NCBI GenBank assembly: GCA_964587835.1
Contig: CAZPMN010000003.1
Location: 62,001-126,000 of the forward strand
Direction of reading: 5' to 3'
Origin: Erginobacter sp964587835
GTDB taxonomy: Bacteria > Auribacterota > Erginobacteria > Erginobacterales > Erginobacteraceae
DNA: 64,000 nt
Shown piece by piece: positions 25,059 to 32,978 of the stretch (positions are counted from its first letter, which is position 1; every line of letters starts with the position of its first letter). The translations under genes were made by a program, and so were the position numbers. The notes under the pieces were generated by a model. The model did no database searches. It saw nothing but the letters and a program-made list of their open reading frames with translations, and had not been told where the DNA came from.

Positions 25059-25868
25059 ATGCCTATCTCATTCATCTACTGGACAACTTCCCCGGAACTG
25101 TGCCAGATCGGTCCGGTTACTATCCGCTGGTACGGCCTCCTCTTCGCCCTCGGTTTTTTCCTCGGCTACCTCCTCATCCAGAAAATCTTTCGCCGGGAGG
25201 GCGTCCCCGAGAACGACCTGGGGACATTGCTCCTTTACGTACTCGCCGGCGCCCTGATCGGGGCCCGGTTGGGCCATTGCCTTCTCTATGAACCCGCCTA
25301 TTACCTCAAGCATCCGGAAGAGATCATCCTGGTCTGGCGGGGCGGACTGGCCAGCCACGGCGGCGCGGCGGGAATATTGATCGCCCTCTTCTTCTATACC
25401 CGCCACCGTCCGGCCCAATCATACCTCTGGCTGTTGGACCGGCTGGCGATCGCCGTGGCCCTGAGCGGGACTTTGATCCGGATCGGGAATCTCTTCAACT
25501 CCGAGATCATCGGAACCGCCAGCGACCTTCCCTGGGCCTTTGTCTTCCCTCGTTCCGGAATCTCTCCGACGGTACCCCGCCACCCGGCCATGCTCTACGA
25601 AGCCGCCGCCTACCTTCTGATCTTCTTCCTCCTTTTGATTATCTACCGCCGCCAGGGCCGCCGGGTCCCTCCCGGGGAACTGATCGGACTCTTCCTGCTC
25701 ACCGCCTTCACTGCCCGGTTCTTCATTGAATATGTTAAGGTTCCCCAGGCGTCCTACCGGCTCCCCTTTCCCTTGCGCGTCGGCCAGCTGCTGAGCCTCC
25801 CCGCCGTCGCCGCCGGGTTCATCCTTCTGGCGAACAGCCGAAGACGATCGCTGATAAAACGGAAGTAG
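25059..25868 (+). CDS. lgt: Prolipoprotein diacylglyceryl transferase
   Basis: Lgt transfers the diacylglyceryl group from phosphatidylglycerol to the lipobox cysteine of prolipoproteins in the inner membrane. The protein of about 269 residues has roughly seven hydrophobic segments, WYGLLFALGFFLGY near the start, WRGGLASHGGAAG, the signature RIGNLFNSEIIG, and HPAMLYEAA, followed by FIEYVKVPQ. ATG at 25059 was chosen; a GTG at 25050 is also in frame and would add three residues. It is followed one base later by the acyltransferase gene, so the two form a lipid-related operon. The predicted lipoproteins at 10207 and 26988 are likely substrates. Confidence 0.95.
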   Translation: MPISFIYWTTSPELCQIGPVTIRWYGLLFALGFFLGYLLIQKIFRREGVPENDLGTLLLYVLAGALIGARLGHCLLYEPAYYLKHPEEIILVWRGGLASHGGAAGILIALFFYTRHRPAQSYLWLLDRLAIAVALSGTLIRIGNLFNSEIIGTASDLPWAFVFPRSGISPTVPRHPAMLYEAAAYLLIFFLLLIIYRRQGRRVPPGELIGLFLLTAFTARFFIEYVKVPQASYRLPFPLRVGQLLSLPAVAAGFILLANSRRRSLIKRK

Positions 25869-25869
25869 G

Positions 25870-26664
25870 ATGATGGAAGCCTCAGCTCCCTTCGGAGATG
25901 TCGGTATCCGGACCGGAAGGGGTGATTACCGGTCGCCTCCGCGAACACCGGGCTGGCTGGCCCGGCGTTTCCCGACCGCGGTCTTTTATCTGAAGTTGCT
26001 TTGGATTGTCGGTGCGGCCGGCCGGACGGCTCAGCGGCGTGATTACCACGGCCAGGATTGGATCCGGGACAGTCAGAGGACCCTCAAGGCGCTGGAATCG
26101 GTCGGGGTCCGGATTACGGTCGAGGGGACTGACAGCTTCATCCGACTGGAAGCGCCCGCCGTCTTCGCGGCTAATCATATGAGTATCCTGGAGACTTTTG
26201 TTCTCCCCTCGATAATCCGTCCCCACCGGAGGGTCACCTTCGTAACCAAGAAGGAGCTTCTCGATTACCCGTTCTTCGGCCCGGTTTTGGCCAGCCGCCG
26301 CCCGATCGTCGTCTCCCGGCGGGATCCCCGCCGGGATCTCCAGACCGTCCTGGAGAAAGGCGCTGATCGCCTCCGGAAGGGAATCTCGGTCATCGTCTTT
26401 CCCCAGAATACCCGAATGGCGGTTTTTGACCCCGACCGGTTCAACTCGCTGGGGGTGAAACTGGCCCGGCGGGCCGGGGCACCCTTGATTCCGATCGCCC
26501 TCCAAACGAATGCCTGGGGAACCGGGAAGTGGCTCAAGGACTTTGGCAGAATCTCGCCCGCCATACCGGTCCGGATAGTCTTCGGAACTCCAATCATGGT
26601 CCGGGGCGGGGGGCGGGAGGCCCAGTCCGGGCTGATCGACTTTATCTCCCGGCGGCTGGGGTGA
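25870..26664 (+). CDS. 1-acyl-sn-glycerol-3-phosphate acyltransferase-like protein (PlsC family)
   Basis: A 264-residue acyltransferase with the PlsC fold: motif I NHMSILE (H103 and E108), motif II near RRPIVVSRRD, motif III FPQNTR (177-182) and motif IV APLIPIAL. Usual motifs are NHxxxxD and FPEGTR, so this member has Glu for the catalytic-dyad Asp and Gln-Asn for Glu-Gly. PlsC enzymes make phosphatidic acid from lysophosphatidic acid; the changes may alter substrate or rate. It lacks a clear long transmembrane stretch but has a hydrophobic N-terminal segment (about 36-52). It follows lgt by one base. Confidence 0.8.
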   Translation: MMEASAPFGDVGIRTGRGDYRSPPRTPGWLARRFPTAVFYLKLLWIVGAAGRTAQRRDYHGQDWIRDSQRTLKALESVGVRITVEGTDSFIRLEAPAVFAANHMSILETFVLPSIIRPHRRVTFVTKKELLDYPFFGPVLASRRPIVVSRRDPRRDLQTVLEKGADRLRKGISVIVFPQNTRMAVFDPDRFNSLGVKLARRAGAPLIPIALQTNAWGTGKWLKDFGRISPAIPVRIVFGTPIMVRGGGREAQSGLIDFISRRLG

Positions 26665-26673
26665 AGTGGTCGG

Positions 26674-26973
26674 TCACAACCAGGAAAACCAGCCCAGATC
26701 AAAGATCTCCGACACCGTACCCAGGGCGAGCACGGTGACGTAAGCAATCAAGAGGACCATTCCGACGGCCGGACCGTGTTTCTTGAAAAAAGGAAATTCC
26801 GAGCGGAAGAGGCAGTAAGCCAAGCCGACAATCCAGAGCAAGAGCGAGATCACCAGCAGACACTTCTGGGCCAGACTGTACGGTGGGAAGATCCGGGAGA
26901 GTCCCCAGAGTCCGCCGAAAATCAGAACCAACAGGATCAAGAAGATCTCCCCGTGGCGGCGTAGATAGGTCAT
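26674..26973 (-). CDS. Small integral membrane protein
   Basis: A 99-residue protein of unknown function with three predicted membrane helices: IFLILLVLIFGGLWGL, CLLVISLLLWIVGLAYCLF and VGMVLLIAYVTVLAL. A GGGAGG ribosome-binding site lies five bases before the start. It ends ten bases from the convergent acyltransferase gene and follows the lipoprotein gene at 26988 by 14 bases, so it is the last gene of a three-gene envelope operon (28796 to 26674). Confidence 0.75.
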   Translation of the reverse strand: MTYLRRHGEIFLILLVLIFGGLWGLSRIFPPYSLAQKCLLVISLLLWIVGLAYCLFRSEFPFFKKHGPAVGMVLLIAYVTVLALGTVSEIFDLGWFSWL

Positions 26974-26987
26974 CGTAGCCTCCCTAG

Positions 26988-28019
26988 TTATTTCCTGAGC
27001 CGGACTGTTACTTCGACCGTGGCGTCCACCCGGAGGTCGATATTCCGGCCCGGGAGGAACTTTTCCAGACCAATCCGAATATCCAGTTTCTGTTCCAGTC
27101 GCGAAGTGCTGGAAATCACCCGGCCCGCCGGCAGGTCAAAACGGGTCGTCCCGCTCAGCTGGTGGGAAGATGCAAGCAGGCCGGCCCTCCCCTCTCGCTC
27201 TTCGTCCGAAATTTCCTGCCGGAAACTTCCGGTGGTATCGAGCAGGGCTATCTCCCGTTGCGGCCCGGAGCGATCGCGCAGGGTGGTCTCAAGTTGGATC
27301 GACCATTCTTCGCCCTGGTCCCAGTCCCGGTCGATCCCCGGCCCCGGGATTTCCAGGGTCCTCGACCAGGATGTCCCGAGCGGGACAGGCTGGAGGGGAA
27401 ACTCGGGCTGCATCCGTTCCAGGAATGAATCAAATTGGAGCGACGGGAAGAGACGCTCAGGGGCTTCGGGAACCCGGGCCATCAGAATCGTTCCCCGGCT
27501 GTTGACCTGAAATTCAAATTCTTCCCCGACCACCCCCCGGAGGGGGAAATCGTCATCTTCCCCGGCTACCTCCCTGGTGACTCGGCCTGCTTCCGAGACG
27601 AGAAGTTTCCGGTCGGTCAGGTGCACGGATATTTCCCGATTATGAACGGCACTGACCGTGGTCAGGTCAAAATCCCGGTAGCTGAGTAACAGTTTGGCCT
27701 CTCCGTCCGGAAAAACCTGGTCGACCCGGAATCGCATCAGATAGCTTCCCTCCAACCGGACCGGGAGGCCGATCCGGTCTTCCTCGGCGTCTTCCCGGCC
27801 GTAAGTCATCGTCACCTCCCCCTCTCCCCGCAGGGCAACCTCATAGGTAATTTCCTCGCCCGGCCGGAATTTGTAACGCAAAAGAACGGTTTCCGGCGGC
27901 GGGCGGCGGCACCCGGCGGGAAGGCAGATCAGGATGAGCATCCCCAGGCGAAGAATTCCGGACAGGCGCGGACCAGCCCGCCGAGCGGGTCTCAAGCCGG
28001 AATCAAAACGGGAGGTCAC
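26988..28019 (-). CDS. Predicted lipoprotein of unknown function
   Basis: A 343-residue protein with a GTG start (28017-28019) placed after AAGGAGA. The N-terminus has an Arg-rich region, then LRLGMLILICLPAGC, a lipobox with cleavage before C. The mature part is rich in beta-strand-like alternating segments (YKFRPGEEITYEVALRGEG, VDQVFPDGEAKLLLSYRDFD, RGVVGEEFEFQVNSRGT) and resembles the DUF6263-type pattern of exported proteins; I do not assign it firmly. It follows the secreted HEAT protein by 39 bases on the same strand. Confidence 0.65.
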   Translation of the reverse strand: MTSRFDSGLRPARRAGPRLSGILRLGMLILICLPAGCRRPPPETVLLRYKFRPGEEITYEVALRGEGEVTMTYGREDAEEDRIGLPVRLEGSYLMRFRVDQVFPDGEAKLLLSYRDFDLTTVSAVHNREISVHLTDRKLLVSEAGRVTREVAGEDDDFPLRGVVGEEFEFQVNSRGTILMARVPEAPERLFPSLQFDSFLERMQPEFPLQPVPLGTSWSRTLEIPGPGIDRDWDQGEEWSIQLETTLRDRSGPQREIALLDTTGSFRQEISDEEREGRAGLLASSHQLSGTTRFDLPAGRVISSTSRLEQKLDIRIGLEKFLPGRNIDLRVDATVEVTVRLRK

Positions 28020-28058
28020 GGTTTTCTCTCCTTGCTTCGGGGAAGTTTGGGACGGCGC

Positions 28059-28796
28059 CTAACGTCGGGGGATACCCTGTGATCTCTCCAGCAATTCGCT
28101 GACAATCGGCGCCATCTCCTCCTGGCCGGCCAGCAGGCGGAGAGCGGCGATGACGATCTCCTTGTAGAACCAATCCAGACTCGCATCATTGACCATACTG
28201 ACCAGAGCCTCGGCTGATTCCCGGACCGGGGTATGCGCCAAGTCCCAGATCGCTGCCTGCCGGATCTGGTCGGATTGGCCGGTATCATTGAAGATCCCGA
28301 CCAGCGGAGCCACGACCCGAGCGTCTTCGATATATCCCAGCAGCTGCATCGCCGTCATCCGGTCCTCTTCCCGGCCCGACCGGACCTGGCTCAGGAGGTA
28401 CCCCTGGTACCGGTTGTAATTGTGATCAAATCGGCAGAGCGCCTGCGCGGCTCGCATCTTCACCGGGATGGATTCGGAATTCTGCCATATCTTTTCCACC
28501 GCGGCCGCCGCCGGACGATAACGGATCAGAGCCAGAATCTCAATCAGGCCGTCGGCCAGCTGATCATCGGCCCCCTCCAGGGCCTTCACCAGCGCGGGGC
28601 CGGCCGCTTCCCCCCTCCCGACCAGATCCGCCCGGGCCCGCAGCCGGACCGCCTCATCGGAGTCAGCCAAGCGATCGACGAGGGTGGAAATCTCCGCGGG
28701 TTTTTCCCCGGCCGCCTCCTCCTCCTGGCCCGGACAGGTCCCGGAGGCGGCGAGGACGATAAACACCAGAAAAACTACCAAGAAAAGATTTTTCAT
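28059..28796 (-). CDS. Secreted HEAT-repeat protein
   Basis: A 245-residue protein. Its signal peptide (MKNLFLVVFLVFIVLAASG) has an AxG/CPGQ-like end, so a periplasmic location is likely. The mature part has about five HEAT-like repeats (VRLRARADLVGRGEAAGPAL, IPVKMRAAQALCRF, RQAAIWDLAHTPVRESAEAL). The start at 28794-28796 was chosen because it yields the signal peptide and has a GGGGG-rich ribosome-binding region; upstream in-frame codons give no leader. It is the first gene of a group with the lipoprotein and the three-helix membrane protein. Confidence 0.75.
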   Translation of the reverse strand: MKNLFLVVFLVFIVLAASGTCPGQEEEAAGEKPAEISTLVDRLADSDEAVRLRARADLVGRGEAAGPALVKALEGADDQLADGLIEILALIRYRPAAAAVEKIWQNSESIPVKMRAAQALCRFDHNYNRYQGYLLSQVRSGREEDRMTAMQLLGYIEDARVVAPLVGIFNDTGQSDQIRQAAIWDLAHTPVRESAEALVSMVNDASLDWFYKEIVIAALRLLAGQEEMAPIVSELLERSQGIPRR

Positions 28797-28960
28797 AAAA
28801 GTGCCCCCTGCCCCCTCCCTACCCTCGTTGATGTACCGCCCCTTGACAGCGCACAACGTGAGGAGAAACCCGACTCCTGATCGCCAACTGCCGGGGTCTG
28901 CTCACTCCTTGCCTATTACTATATCTCACAATCTTAAACCAACAAAACACTTTTCCCGGC

Positions 28961-29743
28961 TCATCGGGATGATCCGGGGCGACTCAGTTCCCACTTCTTC
29001 AACTCGGGCAGCAAGGCGTAATCGGTCATATTGTAATGAAGGGGAGTGACCGATATAAAATTTTCCAGCAGGGCGGTATGGTCGGAGCCATGGTCGTCGG
29101 AGGGGCGGTCCATTTCCCCCCCCAGCCAGTAATACTTACGCCCCCTGAGGTCGACCCGTTCTTCCATCACCTCCTGGAACCGAGCGATCCCCTGATGGGT
29201 CACCTTGACCCCGCGGATCTCCCCGGCGGGCACGGCGGGAACGTTGACGTTGAGGAGGAGCCGGGACGGTTCCTTTCGGCCCAATACCTGCTCCGCCAAG
29301 GAGCCGGCGAAGCGGGCGGCCGCGCCGTAATCCGGGTTGACAAAGGTCCCCAGGGAGACGGCAATCGCCCGGATCCCCAGGATGGCCGCTTCGGTGGCGG
29401 CCGAGACAGTCCCGGAATAAATCACGTTGGTGCCGGTATTCGGACCCAGGTTGATCCCCGAGACGACCAGGTCCGGGGTCCGGTCGAGGAGGGCTTTCAC
29501 CGCGACCTTGACCGAGTCAGCCGGGGTCCCGTTGACCCCGTAACCGTACAGGCTGTCGTCGCGAAAGACCTTGGTGGCCCGGAGCGGCTCGGTCAGGGTG
29601 ATGGAATGTCCCGCCGCCGAACGCTCGGAGTCGGGGGCGACGATCGCCACGTCGCCCAGGCGTCTGATCTCTTCCCAGAGGGCGTAGAGTCCCCCGGCGT
29701 TAATTCCGTCGTCGTTGGTCAGCAATATGTATGGTCGGCCCAT
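28961..29743 (-). CDS. surE: 5'-nucleotidase SurE (survival protein)
   Basis: SurE is a metal-dependent nucleotide and polyphosphate phosphatase of the stationary phase. The 260-residue protein starts MGRPYILLTNDDGINAGG, with metal ligands N10, D11 and D12. It continues with VAPDSERSAAGHSITL and VSGINLGPNTGTNVIYSGTVSAATEAA, which carry the remaining metal and phosphate-binding residues. Ribosome-binding AGGAGA lies nine bases before ATG at 29741-29743. It follows the glycosyltransferase gene by five bases. Confidence 0.96.
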   Translation of the reverse strand: MGRPYILLTNDDGINAGGLYALWEEIRRLGDVAIVAPDSERSAAGHSITLTEPLRATKVFRDDSLYGYGVNGTPADSVKVAVKALLDRTPDLVVSGINLGPNTGTNVIYSGTVSAATEAAILGIRAIAVSLGTFVNPDYGAAARFAGSLAEQVLGRKEPSRLLLNVNVPAVPAGEIRGVKVTHQGIARFQEVMEERVDLRGRKYYWLGGEMDRPSDDHGSDHTALLENFISVTPLHYNMTDYALLPELKKWELSRPGSSR

Positions 29744-29748
29744 AAACG

Positions 29749-30492
29749 TTATCTCCTCTTTCCCGGGCGGCCGGAACGGATCCTCTTCCAGACCGCCCAG
29801 ATAAACCACCGGCAGTACTCCGGACCAACCTTGCAGAGCTTGAAATGCGACTTTCCCTCGGCCCGGTCCTGCCAGACCGTGGGAACCTCGGCGATCCGGA
29901 ATCCCGCCAGGTGGGCCTTCACGGTCAGCTCCAGACCGGTGGTGTAGTTGTCCGACCTGAGGATGCCCACCCGGTCGAGGATCTCCGCCCGGTACATCTT
30001 GTAAGCGTTGGTGGCGTCGTTGGTCGGCAGCCCGACCAGCAGTTTCAGGGACCACCCGAGCAGCCGGGAGAGGAAATGCTTCAGTCGATCCCGGTGCTCC
30101 CCTTCCCCGCCGGGGATATAGCGGGAAGCCGAGACCAGGTCGTACCCCTCCTTGATCTTCTCCAGCATCGCCGGGATAGCGCTGACATCGTCGGCCAGAT
30201 CGGCCATCACCACCACGATCACCCCGCTCTCGACCTCCTCATACCCCCGGTTGATGCACCGGCCCAGTCCGTGATTGCCCCGGCGATTGATCAAGACAAT
30301 ATCATCATTCTCTTCCTGGAGTTTCCTGACGATATGCTCCGTCCGGTCGGTCGAGTTGTCGTTGACCACGATCAGCTTGTGGGGAATCTTGACCCGGTCC
30401 TGGATCTCCCGAATGGTCTTGATGGTCTGGGAGATGTTGAGTTCCTCGTTGTAAGCCGGAACTATGATATTGAGAAAGTAAGGATTATTCAT
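29749..30492 (-). CDS. Family 2 glycosyltransferase (dolichol/polyprenyl-phosphate sugar type)
   Basis: A 247-residue GT-A fold enzyme. It has IIVPAYNEELNI at the N-terminus, VVNDNSTDRT, and the metal-binding region VVVMADLADDVSAIP where the classic DADLQ motif is changed to ADLADD. ASRYIPGGEG and GLELTVKAHLAGF fit polyprenol-phosphate mannosyl/glucosyltransferase-like proteins. It has no membrane domain, so it probably docks at the inner face of the membrane. Its start overlaps the dtd stop by 8 bases. Sugar donor and acceptor are unknown. Confidence 0.85.
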   Translation of the reverse strand: MNNPYFLNIIVPAYNEELNISQTIKTIREIQDRVKIPHKLIVVNDNSTDRTEHIVRKLQEENDDIVLINRRGNHGLGRCINRGYEEVESGVIVVVMADLADDVSAIPAMLEKIKEGYDLVSASRYIPGGEGEHRDRLKHFLSRLLGWSLKLLVGLPTNDATNAYKMYRAEILDRVGILRSDNYTTGLELTVKAHLAGFRIAEVPTVWQDRAEGKSHFKLCKVGPEYCRWFIWAVWKRIRSGRPGKRR

Positions 30493-30931
30493 CTCCCTTC
30501 TCCAGAATGATGGTCACCGGCCCGGCGTTCTCCAGCCGGACCAGCATATCGGCCCCGAAAACCCCCTTTTTCGGGGGAAACCCCAGGTCCTCCAGCCGAC
30601 GGCAGAAATACTCATAGAGCTGCTCTCCCTCTTCGGGGGCGGCGGCGGCGCTGAAGCCCGGCCGCCGGCCGCGGCGGCAGTCCCCGTAAAGGGTGAACTG
30701 GGAGACGACCAGGACCTCCCCCCCGATATCCCCCAGGGCGAAATTCATCTTTCCTTCCGAATCGGGGAAGATCCGCAACCCGACCGTCTTCTCGGCCAGG
30801 TAGTCGGCCTCCCCCTCGCCGTCGCCCCCACCGACCCCGAGCAAGACCAGCATCCCCGGACCGATCCGGGAGACTTCTTTTTCCTCCACCTCGACTGTCG
30901 CCGTTCTCACGCGTTGAATCACGGCTTTCAT
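30485..30931 (-). CDS. dtd: D-aminoacyl-tRNA deacylase
   Basis: DTD hydrolyses D-amino acids (and glycine) wrongly attached to tRNA. The 148-residue protein carries both signature loops: S77-Q-F-T-L-Y-G-D and N135-A-G-P-V-T. The start MKAVIQRVRTATVEV is typical of the family, with AAGG two bases before the ATG. The three genes dtd, glycosyltransferase and surE are tightly packed and overlapping, so they are probably cotranscribed. Confidence 0.96.
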   Translation of the reverse strand: MKAVIQRVRTATVEVEEKEVSRIGPGMLVLLGVGGGDGEGEADYLAEKTVGLRIFPDSEGKMNFALGDIGGEVLVVSQFTLYGDCRRGRRPGFSAAAAPEEGEQLYEYFCRRLEDLGFPPKKGVFGADMLVRLENAGPVTIILEKGDE

Positions 30932-30975
30932 TACCTTATATTATCTCTCCCGGGATAATTTTCAATCCAATTCAG

Positions 30976-31003
30976 GTAGGGGCACGGCATGCCGTGTCCC
31001 TGC
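30976..31003. repeat. GGGGCACGGCATGCCGTG palindromic repeat
   Basis: A palindrome reading GTAGGGGCACGGCATGCCGTG followed by TCCCTGC, with two arm mismatches, in the region between dtd and the radical SAM gene. The core GGCACGGCATGCCGTG is perfect. Sequences of this kind are dispersed in many unrelated bacterial genomes. Confidence 0.7.
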
Positions 31004-31017
31004 GAATCGTCGCTTGG

Positions 31018-31998
31018 ATGACACCGCCAACAGAAAACAACGGCCGCCGGACCTGCCGGACCTGTCCCCGGCTCTGCCCGGTTGATTGGGCGGATCCGCT
31101 CCGGGGCTACTGCCGGACCGGCGACGGGGCAGGGGTGGCGGCGATCTGCCTCCACCGGGGGGAGGAACCCCCTGTCTCCGGTCCCGAGGGAATCTGCAAT
31201 GTCTTCTTCGCCCACTGCAACCTTAGGTGTCTCTTCTGCCAGAACTACCAGATCAGCCGCAACCGCACTCCCCTCCCCCGCGTCCTGGATTCCCTGGAAA
31301 ACATTATCCCGGCAATCGAAGAGATCCTCGACCGGGGGGCGAGGGCGGTGGGCTTCGTCTCCCCCTCCCACCGGATCCCCTGGATGGTCCGGGTCATCCG
31401 GGAACTGCGCCGCCGGGGAAGAAACCCGGCGATGGTAATGAACACCAACTGCTACGACCGGGCGGAGACGATCGCCGATCTGGAGAGCGAGATCGACCTC
31501 TACCTCCCCGACCTCAAGTACCTCGACGAGGACCTCGCCCTCCGCTGGTCGGGGGCGGGCGACTACCCCGGGGTAGCGACAGCGGCCTTGCGGGAGATGT
31601 TCCGGCAGAAGGGTGCCGCACTGAACCTGGACGAGAAAGGGGCGGCGACCGGCGGCCTGATCGTCCGCCACCTGGTCCTGCCGGGGGCGGTGGAAAACTC
31701 CCGGGCCTGTCTGCGATTCATCGCCGAGGAGCTCTCCCCCGACGTTCACCTCTCCCTAATGGCTCAGTATCACCCGACCCCGGACGTCCGCGGCCACCCC
31801 GTCCTGGACCGGACCTTGCGGGCGGAGGAGTACGGCGAGGTGCTCGCGGAAATGGAACGGCTGGGGTTCCACCGCGGCTGGATCCAGGAACTGGAGAGCC
31901 ACAGGGCCTTCCTCCCCGACTTCAGTCGCTCAGAGGTCTTCACGACGAAGCAATCTCAACCCGGATCCGGTCCCCGGCCTTCACCCCACCCCCGGTGA
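31018..31998 (+). CDS. Radical SAM protein (PflA-like, COG1313 type)
   Basis: A protein of about 326 residues with a Cys-rich N-terminal segment (CRTCPRLCPVDWADPLRGYC, then ICLHRGEEPPVSGPEG) and the radical SAM cluster motif CNLRCLFCQN that binds [4Fe-4S]. HCNLRC through YQISR is typical of pyruvate-formate-lyase-activating-enzyme-like proteins. The substrate is unknown. I start it at ATG 31018 because a dispersed palindrome (30976-31003) lies just upstream; a GTG at 30994 is also in frame. Its last 59 bases overlap the convergent MOSC gene, and the tail (FTTKQSQPG) is encoded by a fragment of a dispersed repeat. Confidence 0.85.
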   Translation: MTPPTENNGRRTCRTCPRLCPVDWADPLRGYCRTGDGAGVAAICLHRGEEPPVSGPEGICNVFFAHCNLRCLFCQNYQISRNRTPLPRVLDSLENIIPAIEEILDRGARAVGFVSPSHRIPWMVRVIRELRRRGRNPAMVMNTNCYDRAETIADLESEIDLYLPDLKYLDEDLALRWSGAGDYPGVATAALREMFRQKGAALNLDEKGAATGGLIVRHLVLPGAVENSRACLRFIAEELSPDVHLSLMAQYHPTPDVRGHPVLDRTLRAEEYGEVLAEMERLGFHRGWIQELESHRAFLPDFSRSEVFTTKQSQPGSGPRPSPHPR

Positions 31999-32425
31999 TC
32001 ACCTTCGCAAAGATCCCCTCCCGGGGCATCACGCAGTCTCCGGTCAGCCGCCGGATGGCGCACCCGGTATGACACTCCTTACCGATCTGGGTCACCTCGA
32101 GGACAACCTCCTCTCCAACCCGCAGCAGGGACCCCACCGGCAGGATGTAAAGCGTCAGCCCCCGGGTGAGCAGGTTTTCGGCGAAGTCCCCGGGCCGGAA
32201 GGAAACCGCCGCCGCGGGGCCGGAATCCCACAGGGAGGCGGCCAGCTTCTCCGTGCTCTCCGCCGCCAGAAGGCTGACCTGGCGATGCCAGCGACCGGAG
32301 TGGGCGTCCCCCTCCAGCCCCCAACCGGAGCGGAGACGGGCTTGCCCGACATTCTCCTTCCGGACCCCCTTCCGGTCGCTTAAACAGACCGCGACCACCT
32401 CCCCCCGCAATTCCTGCTCATTCAT
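31940..32425 (-). CDS. MOSC-domain protein
   Basis: A 161-residue MOSC domain, related to the C-terminal part of molybdenum cofactor sulfurases. Visible features are GLEGDAHSGRWHRQVSLL and FRPGDFAENLLTRGL, the usual core, and the conserved Cys in GKECHTGCAI. Such proteins may transfer sulfur or bind molybdopterin. The last five codons plus stop match the dispersed ATTGCTTCGTCG element, so the C-terminus (EIASS) may be derived from repeat insertion. The start overlaps the stop of cutA by 4 bases. Confidence 0.9.
   Translation of the reverse strand: MNEQELRGEVVAVCLSDRKGVRKENVGQARLRSGWGLEGDAHSGRWHRQVSLLAAESTEKLAASLWDSGPAAAVSFRPGDFAENLLTRGLTLYILPVGSLLRVGEEVVLEVTQIGKECHTGCAIRRLTGDCVMPREGIFAKVITGGGVKAGDRIRVEIASS
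31941..31956. repeat. Fragment of the dispersed ATTGCTTCGTCG element at a gene end
   Basis: On the minus strand these bases read TGAGATTGCTTCGTCG, identical to the left end of the element at 4884. It forms the last codons of the MOSC gene and, antisense, part of the radical SAM tail. Confidence 0.65.
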
Positions 32426-32742
32426 AGCCTAACCTCGCCCCGCAGCCAGTCAAGGTACTCCCGGCTCCCTCCGACCAGGGGAAGGGCGACGATCTCCGGG
32501 ACCTCGTAACCGTGGATCTCCTTCACCGTGGCGATCAACCCCTCCAGCAGCTCCCGAGTGGTCTTGGCGATCAGGAGTAACTCCTCGGCCCGATCAATCT
32601 CTCCCCGCCACCAGAAATAGGACTCCCCTTTGGGGTGAATCCCGACGCAGGCCGCCTGACGCTTCTCCAACAGGGTCCGGGCGATCTTCCTCGCCTCCTC
32701 CCTCTCCGGGCTGGTCACCATCACCACGACAAATTCATTCAT
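32422..32742 (-). CDS. cutA: Divalent-cation tolerance protein CutA
   Basis: A 106-residue ferredoxin-like trimeric protein with the CutA1 pattern: VMVTSPEREEARKIARTLLE, QAACVGIHPKGESYFWW, and the C-terminal YEVPEIVALPLVGGSREYLDWL. CutA1 is linked to copper or other divalent metal tolerance, though its exact role is unclear. ATG at 32740-32742 is preceded by GAGGTG; an in-frame GTG upstream is less likely. It is coupled to the MOSC gene by an ATGA overlap. Confidence 0.95.
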   Translation of the reverse strand: MNEFVVVMVTSPEREEARKIARTLLEKRQAACVGIHPKGESYFWWRGEIDRAEELLLIAKTTRELLEGLIATVKEIHGYEVPEIVALPLVGGSREYLDWLRGEVRL

Positions 32743-32770
32743 ACCAAACACCTCGGACGGAAAAAATGAA

Positions 32771-32946
32771 CCGCAGAGAACACAGAGAAATTTTCACCGC
32801 AAAGACGCAAAGAACGCAAAGAGATTTGTAGTTATTTTACTCCGAGAGGAATACTGATACCGGGTTACTACCAATATTGAACCAGCCTGTGGTTACCAAA
32901 TTGAAACGCTTATCTTCCTTTGCGTTCTTTGCGTCTTTGCGGTGAT
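32771..32946. repeat. Inverted pair of CGCAAAGA...CGCAAAG repeats with CACAGAG motif
   Basis: 32771-32787 reads CGCAGAGAACACAGAG, then 32796-32822 reads ACCGCAAAGACGCAAAG followed by AACGCAAAGA. At 32917-32945 the reverse complement appears (CTTTGCGTTCTTTGCG, then TCTTTGCGGTGA). The two long arms face each other about 95 bases apart and could form a large stem. Between them is a short AT-richer filler without a gene. Such repeats are widely distributed in bacterial intergenic DNA. Confidence 0.75.
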
Positions 32947-32978
32947 GACTTTTTTGGGACGTCCTTGGGTGAATTCTT

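Noticed and set aside
30931..31749. A 272-codon minus-strand frame opposite the radical SAM gene
   Set aside because: It is antisense to a clear radical SAM protein, and one end is just a translation of the GGCACGGCATGCCGTG palindrome.
32771..32946. A CRISPR array
   Set aside because: The repeats are short, irregular and inverted, without regularly spaced unique spacers, and no cas gene is present anywhere in the window.
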